A stretch of DNA of 12,279 bases from Acidobacteriota bacterium (GTDB lineage Bacteria > Acidobacteriota > Terriglobia > Terriglobales > Acidobacteriaceae), in the NCBI GenBank assembly GCA_019510535.1, contig JAEKKE010000403.1:1-12279 (forward strand), written 5' to 3'. The notes below the pieces were generated by a model. The model did no database searches, was not told the DNA's origin, and was given only the letters and a program-made list of their open reading frames with translations. The first letter of the stretch is position 1. The number at the start of each line of letters is the position of its first letter. The position numbers and the translations under genes were made by a program. Positions 7,166 to 12,279 of this stretch are shown in pieces.

Positions 7166-7492
7166 AATGCATCCCTTCCCACGATCGAGTCGCGGGGTAA
7201 AAATATTTTCGTGTCCGGCGATTCTCGTCGACACGTATCCCGGGGTTGTTACGGAGGCTGGAAAACGGAGTAGCGGTCTAGACCGCCTGGGCCACAGCTC
7301 CTCTATTCCGCGGTGGGCGAGGGCATAGTATGGGCGCAGAATCCCAGCGAACCACAGGATACCACATCCGTTAGACGCGCTAAAGCGCGATCAGGACTCA
7401 TTTCCGTGCCCTCCGTACCCCGGTCAAGTACTTGCAGAAGGGATGCGGCGGAGCTCCAGACGGTCGCCCCCGGAAAACCATGAAAATATTTG
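7166..7492. other. Intergenic region upstream of rpoD, no gene seen
   Basis: These 327 bases separate the GH31 stop from the rpoD start, both on the minus strand. I find no credible coding region or strong terminator for GH31. Visible items are a short hairpin CGCGC-TAAA-GCGCG (7376-7389 counting the paired flanks), the palindrome at 7273-7286, and an AAAATATTTT palindrome at 7200-7209. A weak minus-strand promoter match is TTTAGC, 17 bases, TATCCT, overlapping the 7376 hairpin. A minus-strand TTGACC at 7427-7422 lacks a fitting -10. The rpoD promoter should lie here but I cannot place it confidently. Confidence 0.5.
7273..7286. promoter_or_regulatory. Perfect 14-bp palindrome upstream of rpoD
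   Basis: GCGGTCTAGACCGC is a perfect palindrome about 108 bases upstream of the chosen rpoD start codon. It could be an operator for a dimeric regulator. There is no T-run and no loop, so it is not a terminator. The role is inferred from position only. Confidence 0.3.
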
Positions 7493-9757
7493 CTACTTCC
7501 ACTCGATGGTGGATTCATCCGTGTGGCTCAACTCTACGTAGGGCCCGGCGGTGTCCATCAGCAGCTTTGCGGGGGCGCCGTTTACGGTCACCGATCGTAC
7601 CTTGCCGAACTTCCAACGGACGGTCACCTTGGCGGCTTTCCCCTTGACCTTCAGGGAGCCGGCGTCGCGGGTCAGCGTGCGACCTTCGAAGTCCTCAATC
7701 GTTTTAGCTGCCAACCCCGTAAATGGTTGAATCAATTCATAGATACGGCGTTCGTCGAGGGTCTTTATCGACCTGTTGCCGGAGTCCTCCGAGGGCACCA
7801 GCGTCATGACGTCTTCGGGGATTTTCGCGATGACGGCTCCAGCGCGGACGTAGAGGGGGAGCACGTCCATTGGAGCATCGACGACCACCGTCTTGCCGCC
7901 AGGAGCCTGCGCTCCGGTCCAGTAGTTCACCCAGTCGCCAGCGGGTAGGTAAACCGACCGCTGTGTCCCTTCATGGAGCACGGGCGCCACCAGGAAGTCA
8001 TCGCCGAAGAGATATTCATCGCGGCTTTCGCGGGCCTGCTTGTCGTCCTGGTAGTTCAGCACGAGGGCACGCATCAGCGGCATGCCGGTTTTGTGGGCCT
8101 GCTGCGCGGCAGCGTAGCGATAGGGGAAGAGGCTCATATGTAGCACGGCGTACTTGCGGTAGTTCTTCAGCGCTTCGTCGCCGTAACTCCAGGGGCCACG
8201 GTTTTTGGTGTTCAGAACCTCCATCGCCGGGGAAAAGGCTGCGACCTGTGTCCAGCGCATGAAGTTCACCGGATCGGGTTCCGCGCCGCCGAAGTAGCCG
8301 CCCAGATCGGCAGTCCACATGGCCATGCCGCTTAGTCCGGCACCCAAGCCCGCCGTTACGATGGTCGGCAGGCCATCCTCTTCGGAGAAGTTGCCTTCGT
8401 TATCGCCGCCCCAGAGCATGGCGATGTTGTGATCGCCGACGGTGGCGCTGCGGGCGAAGAGAACACCGTTGCCCTTCAGGTCCTTCTGGATCAGCTCTTC
8501 CATCGCGTTGTTGTAGAGCACGGCAAAGCGGTTGCGCATCAGCCGCTGATCGGTACCGTCGGCAAACTTCACCGGACCGATGAAGTTACCCTCGGCGTCA
8601 TCATCTTTGAATCCGTCAGCGCCAAGCTTGATGACCTTGCGGACTTGGTTCTGCCACCACTCCTTCGCAGTTGGGCTGGTGAAGTCGATGATGGAGCCTT
8701 CGCCTTTCCACCACGTCCCCACATAGGGTGTGCCGTCTTCGTTCTTGACGAAGTAGCCACCGGCAGCCGCCTCCTTATAGTTGGAGCTTTCGACGTCGAG
8801 CTTATCGGCAAAGCCGGCTTCGCCCGGAGTCTTCGTCTTGTTGTTGATCCAGGGCGTGTGCCACAGCACCAGTTTGAAGCCATTGTCGTGGACGTACTTG
8901 ATGGTGCCGCTGATATCGGAGAACTGCTTTGGATTGAACTCGTAGCTGTTGTATCCGGTGGACCACGGTGAGTCGATCAGCTCCACGCTGGCAGGCAGAC
9001 CGAGAGAGCGCGTCTTGTCTACGTCTTCGCGCACATCCGCGTCATTGCGGTGATAGTCGCGACCGACCCATGGAGCAAAGGCCCAGTACGGCGGAAGGAT
9101 GGTGCGTCCCACAAGCGCGGTGAAGCGATCGAGGATCTTTGGAAACTCCGGGCCGGTGAACAGCACGATGCGCAGCCGCTCGGCCGGGACAGAGACGTTC
9201 ACTTCATAGCGGTCAGCAGCGTTCATGTCGAAGACAGCTTCGGCTGTGGTGTCGACCCATAGACCGTAACCGGTAGTCGAGAGATAGAAGGGAATCGGCT
9301 TATACGTGCCTGCGCCTTTGCTGTACGCGTTGTCCTGCGACAGATTGCGAATGACTTCATGCGTGTGGTTCAGCGTGTTGTAGTGTTCGCCGAGACCGTA
9401 GTAGCCGGCAGCGCCATCGTGAACCTGAAACTCCCAGTCGCCCACCGCATATGCAGTAGAGGTGATCTCATAGACGCCCTCACTCAACTGCTTCAGATGA
9501 AGCTTTGATGCAGCGACGGGCGATCCCTCGAAGGTGAATTCATGCAGGACCAGATCCTTGATCTCAATCGCTGTCGGTCCTGGCCGCAGACCGGGAATCG
9601 TCAGAGCGATGGAGTCGGTACCGCGGCGCTGAAAACCATCCACTGGAGCTTCACCGACACGTTGGTCGGGTATGCGTTGATCCGCAGGGCGTTGGTTCTG
9701 AGCAAGCGCAGCCGCAGAAAGAGCAAGGATAGGAAGAAGTCTGCGAAGAGAGGTCAC
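7493..9757 (-). CDS. Secreted GH31 glycoside hydrolase (alpha-xylosidase/alpha-glucosidase type)
   Basis: GH31 enzymes are retaining hydrolases that release alpha-linked glucose or xylose from oligosaccharides. The GTG at 9757 has GGAG 9 bases upstream. Residues 1-20 form a signal peptide with likely cleavage after ALA (ALA-QN), so the enzyme is exported. An N-terminal beta-sandwich (about 45-215) contains YYGLGEHYNTLN. The (beta/alpha)8 barrel starts near 220 (LPPYWAFAPWVGRDYH). The nucleophile motif GADGFKDDDAEG (379-390) aligns with GVDCFKTDFGE of E. coli YicI and gives Asp386 as the likely nucleophile. FARSATVG...WGGD (435-452) gives Asp452 as the acid/base. C-terminal beta domains run from about 600 to 754. 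The YicI-like motifs favour alpha-xylosidase, but substrate choice within GH31 is not predictable from these motifs alone. It stands alone, with no transporter or polysaccharide-utilisation genes beside it, and lies downstream of the small secreted protein. Confidence 0.93.
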   Translation of the reverse strand: MTSLRRLLPILALSAAALAQNQRPADQRIPDQRVGEAPVDGFQRRGTDSIALTIPGLRPGPTAIEIKDLVLHEFTFEGSPVAASKLHLKQLSEGVYEITSTAYAVGDWEFQVHDGAAGYYGLGEHYNTLNHTHEVIRNLSQDNAYSKGAGTYKPIPFYLSTTGYGLWVDTTAEAVFDMNAADRYEVNVSVPAERLRIVLFTGPEFPKILDRFTALVGRTILPPYWAFAPWVGRDYHRNDADVREDVDKTRSLGLPASVELIDSPWSTGYNSYEFNPKQFSDISGTIKYVHDNGFKLVLWHTPWINNKTKTPGEAGFADKLDVESSNYKEAAAGGYFVKNEDGTPYVGTWWKGEGSIIDFTSPTAKEWWQNQVRKVIKLGADGFKDDDAEGNFIGPVKFADGTDQRLMRNRFAVLYNNAMEELIQKDLKGNGVLFARSATVGDHNIAMLWGGDNEGNFSEEDGLPTIVTAGLGAGLSGMAMWTADLGGYFGGAEPDPVNFMRWTQVAAFSPAMEVLNTKNRGPWSYGDEALKNYRKYAVLHMSLFPYRYAAAQQAHKTGMPLMRALVLNYQDDKQARESRDEYLFGDDFLVAPVLHEGTQRSVYLPAGDWVNYWTGAQAPGGKTVVVDAPMDVLPLYVRAGAVIAKIPEDVMTLVPSEDSGNRSIKTLDERRIYELIQPFTGLAAKTIEDFEGRTLTRDAGSLKVKGKAAKVTVRWKFGKVRSVTVNGAPAKLLMDTAGPYVELSHTDESTIEWK

Positions 9758-9790
9758 GCGAAGTCACTCCAGAAGCGATTACAGCAGAAC

Positions 9791-9822
9791 GGCCTGCATG
9801 CTTTTGTTTAGCGATGCAGGCC
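9791..9822 (-). terminator. Hairpin between the small secreted protein gene and the GH31 gene
   Basis: GGCCTGCAT (9791-9799) and ATGCAGGCC (9814-9822) form a perfect 9-bp stem around a 14-base loop. It lies 40 bases after the stop of the gene at 9863. No T-run follows on the minus strand, so it may be a weak terminator or a processing hairpin in a shared transcript with GH31. Confidence 0.45.
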
Positions 9823-9862
9823 ATTCTATCTGTTTCGAAACAACGCGCGATGGAGGAGTCGG

Positions 9863-10228
9863 TTATCGGCCATAGAAGCCGTAGCCGCCGCCGCGATTCA
9901 TAATGTGATCCCAGCCAATGCGATAGCCGCGCTCAAAGCCCATGCGATATGCGTTGCGATCACGCCAGCTCACCGGAGGACGACGATATTCGTCCCGATT
10001 GTTCGGAGTCGGCCGGCGATGGTTCTCAAAGTCTTTCTGTGCACCATAGATGCCGTCACGGAATCCCTGACGTTGCATCATCTGGAAGTCGTGGGGAGGA
10101 GCATCCCATCCATATGCCTGCGGTGGAGGTCCATATGGCTGCGGGCCCTGGGCGATGGCTGGAGCGGCAACGGTAGCCGTCATCATCACAGCCGCGAGAG
10201 TAAGTCCTGCAAAGCGTTTGTTGATCAT
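9863..10228 (-). CDS. Small secreted protein of unknown function with GFxxG repeats (121 aa)
   Basis: The ATG at 10228 (MINKRFAGL) has GGAGG 8 bases upstream, so the in-frame GTG at 10243, which overlaps that site, is rejected. Residues 1-27 are a signal peptide ending AIA-QG. The mature part is rich in Pro, Gly, Tyr and Arg: PQPYGPPPQAYG at 29-40, then two similar blocks, RQGFRDGIYGAQKD (53-66) and RMGFERGYRIGWD (95-107). A Gly/Tyr tail (GGGYGFYGR) ends the protein. It has no Cys and no membrane segment after the signal, so it should be a basic periplasmic or extracellular protein. I recognise no named family. The leader region contains three palindromes (see 10245-10368). Confidence 0.8.
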   Translation of the reverse strand: MINKRFAGLTLAAVMMTATVAAPAIAQGPQPYGPPPQAYGWDAPPHDFQMMQRQGFRDGIYGAQKDFENHRRPTPNNRDEYRRPPVSWRDRNAYRMGFERGYRIGWDHIMNRGGGYGFYGR

Positions 10229-10244
10229 TTTCTTTTCCTCCACC

Positions 10245-10368
10245 CGATGTACATCGCGGGCACTTGTGAATACCCGTGTTGGGATGGAGAGTTGCTGCGA
10301 GAATGTCGATTGAGTTTTGCTTGTGTGTTCTCAAATATTTGTATCGAGGGTGTTTGACGATGCATCGT
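10245..10368. promoter_or_regulatory. Cluster of three perfect palindromes upstream of the secreted-protein gene
   Basis: CGATGTACATCG (10245-10256), CAAATATTTG (10332-10341) and ACGATGCATCGT (10357-10368) all lie within 141 bases upstream of the ATG at 10228. The first and third share the half-site CGATG/CATCG with different spacing. The first would sit in the transcript leader just before the ribosome binding site. A regulatory role is inference; no -35/-10 pair is clear. Confidence 0.3.
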
Positions 10369-10516
10369 TGCAGCAATGGGTTTCTTCGTGCCCTTGTTTG
10401 TGCGTGCTTCACACAACGATGAGCAGCCTCAACAGATGATCTGAAATATAGAGCGGGCCATCTCGGAAGTCCTAACGAACGAATCTATCGATGGCCGCTC
10501 GTTTTATAGGTCGCAA

Positions 10517-10554
10517 AAGCAAAGAGGCCCGGACGAGTCCGGGCCTCTTTGCTT
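10517..10554 (-). terminator. Strong Rho-independent terminator after aconitase
   Basis: AAGCAAAGAGGCCCGGA (10517-10533) and TCCGGGCCTCTTTGCTT (10538-10554) form a perfect 17-bp stem with a 4-base loop. On the minus strand the stem ends in CTTTGCTT followed by TTGCG. It sits 18 bases after the aconitase stop. Confidence 0.85.
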
Positions 10555-10572
10555 GTCGTCGTGAAGGTAGTG

Positions 10573-12279
<1,707 letters not shown>

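Larger units (their letters stand above)
10229..10572. other. Noncoding region between the small secreted protein gene and aconitase
   Basis: These 344 bases contain no gene I can support. From left to right they hold the ribosome binding site of the minus-strand secreted-protein gene, three palindromes (10245-10368), an imperfect inverted repeat, and the aconitase terminator at 10517-10554. The inverted repeat pairs GAGCGGGCCATC (10451-10462, one extra G) with GATGGCCGCTC (10490-10500) across 27 bases. The inverted repeat could form a hairpin in either direction; GTTTTATA follows it on the plus strand. Confidence 0.5.

Noticed and set aside
7200..7494. Two AAAATATTT blocks flanking the rpoD upstream region as element ends
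   Set aside because: They are short and AT-rich, and no transposase, longer inverted repeat or target duplication accompanies them.
8429..8971. 180-codon plus-strand frame inside the GH31 gene
   Set aside because: It is antisense to the catalytic barrel of a well-conserved enzyme; its sequence is only the complement of those motifs.

Overview
The window looks like ordinary chromosomal housekeeping sequence from a GC-rich bacterium. The best guess is Acidobacteriota, class Terriglobia (Terriglobus, Granulicella or Edaphobacter relatives). That guess rests on the feel of the protein sequences (RpoD with a long charged insert, GH31, two-domain M16, slipin-like and Nth-like proteins), on small secreted and Cys-rich proteins, and on codon use. 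No database search was possible.

Layout from left to right: (1) the 5' part of a TM2-domain membrane protein with a C-terminal zinc ribbon, on the minus strand and cut by the left edge. (2) A divergently placed plus-strand gene for a 67-residue Cys-rich protein with its own promoter, leader hairpin and strong terminator. (3) A two-domain M16 metallopeptidase, plus strand, broken by an N-terminal deletion that also shifts the frame. (4) A short noncoding stretch with an extended -10 promoter motif and an isolated tRNA T-arm-like hairpin. (5) A slipin/SPFH membrane protein, plus strand, that seems to lack about 35 residues in frame. (6) A convergent endonuclease III-like gene, minus strand, frameshifted by a 26-bp tandem duplication. 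(7) The housekeeping sigma factor rpoD, minus strand. (8) A secreted GH31 alpha-xylosidase/alpha-glucosidase, minus strand. (9) A 121-residue secreted protein of unknown function, minus strand. (10) The C-terminal 568 residues of aconitase A, minus strand, cut by the right edge.

Most genes are single transcription units separated by strong hairpin terminators, several of which start within 1 to 30 bases of a stop codon. There is no convincing multi-gene system, mobile element, CRISPR array or rRNA. Nothing here supports a new defence or biosynthetic system.

The unusual feature is a cluster of indels. Three consecutive genes between about 1.07 and 4.78 kb (M16, slipin, nth) each carry a structural lesion, while rpoD, GH31 and the visible part of acnA to the right look intact. 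This is either local gene decay or an assembly problem, and it is the first thing to check.
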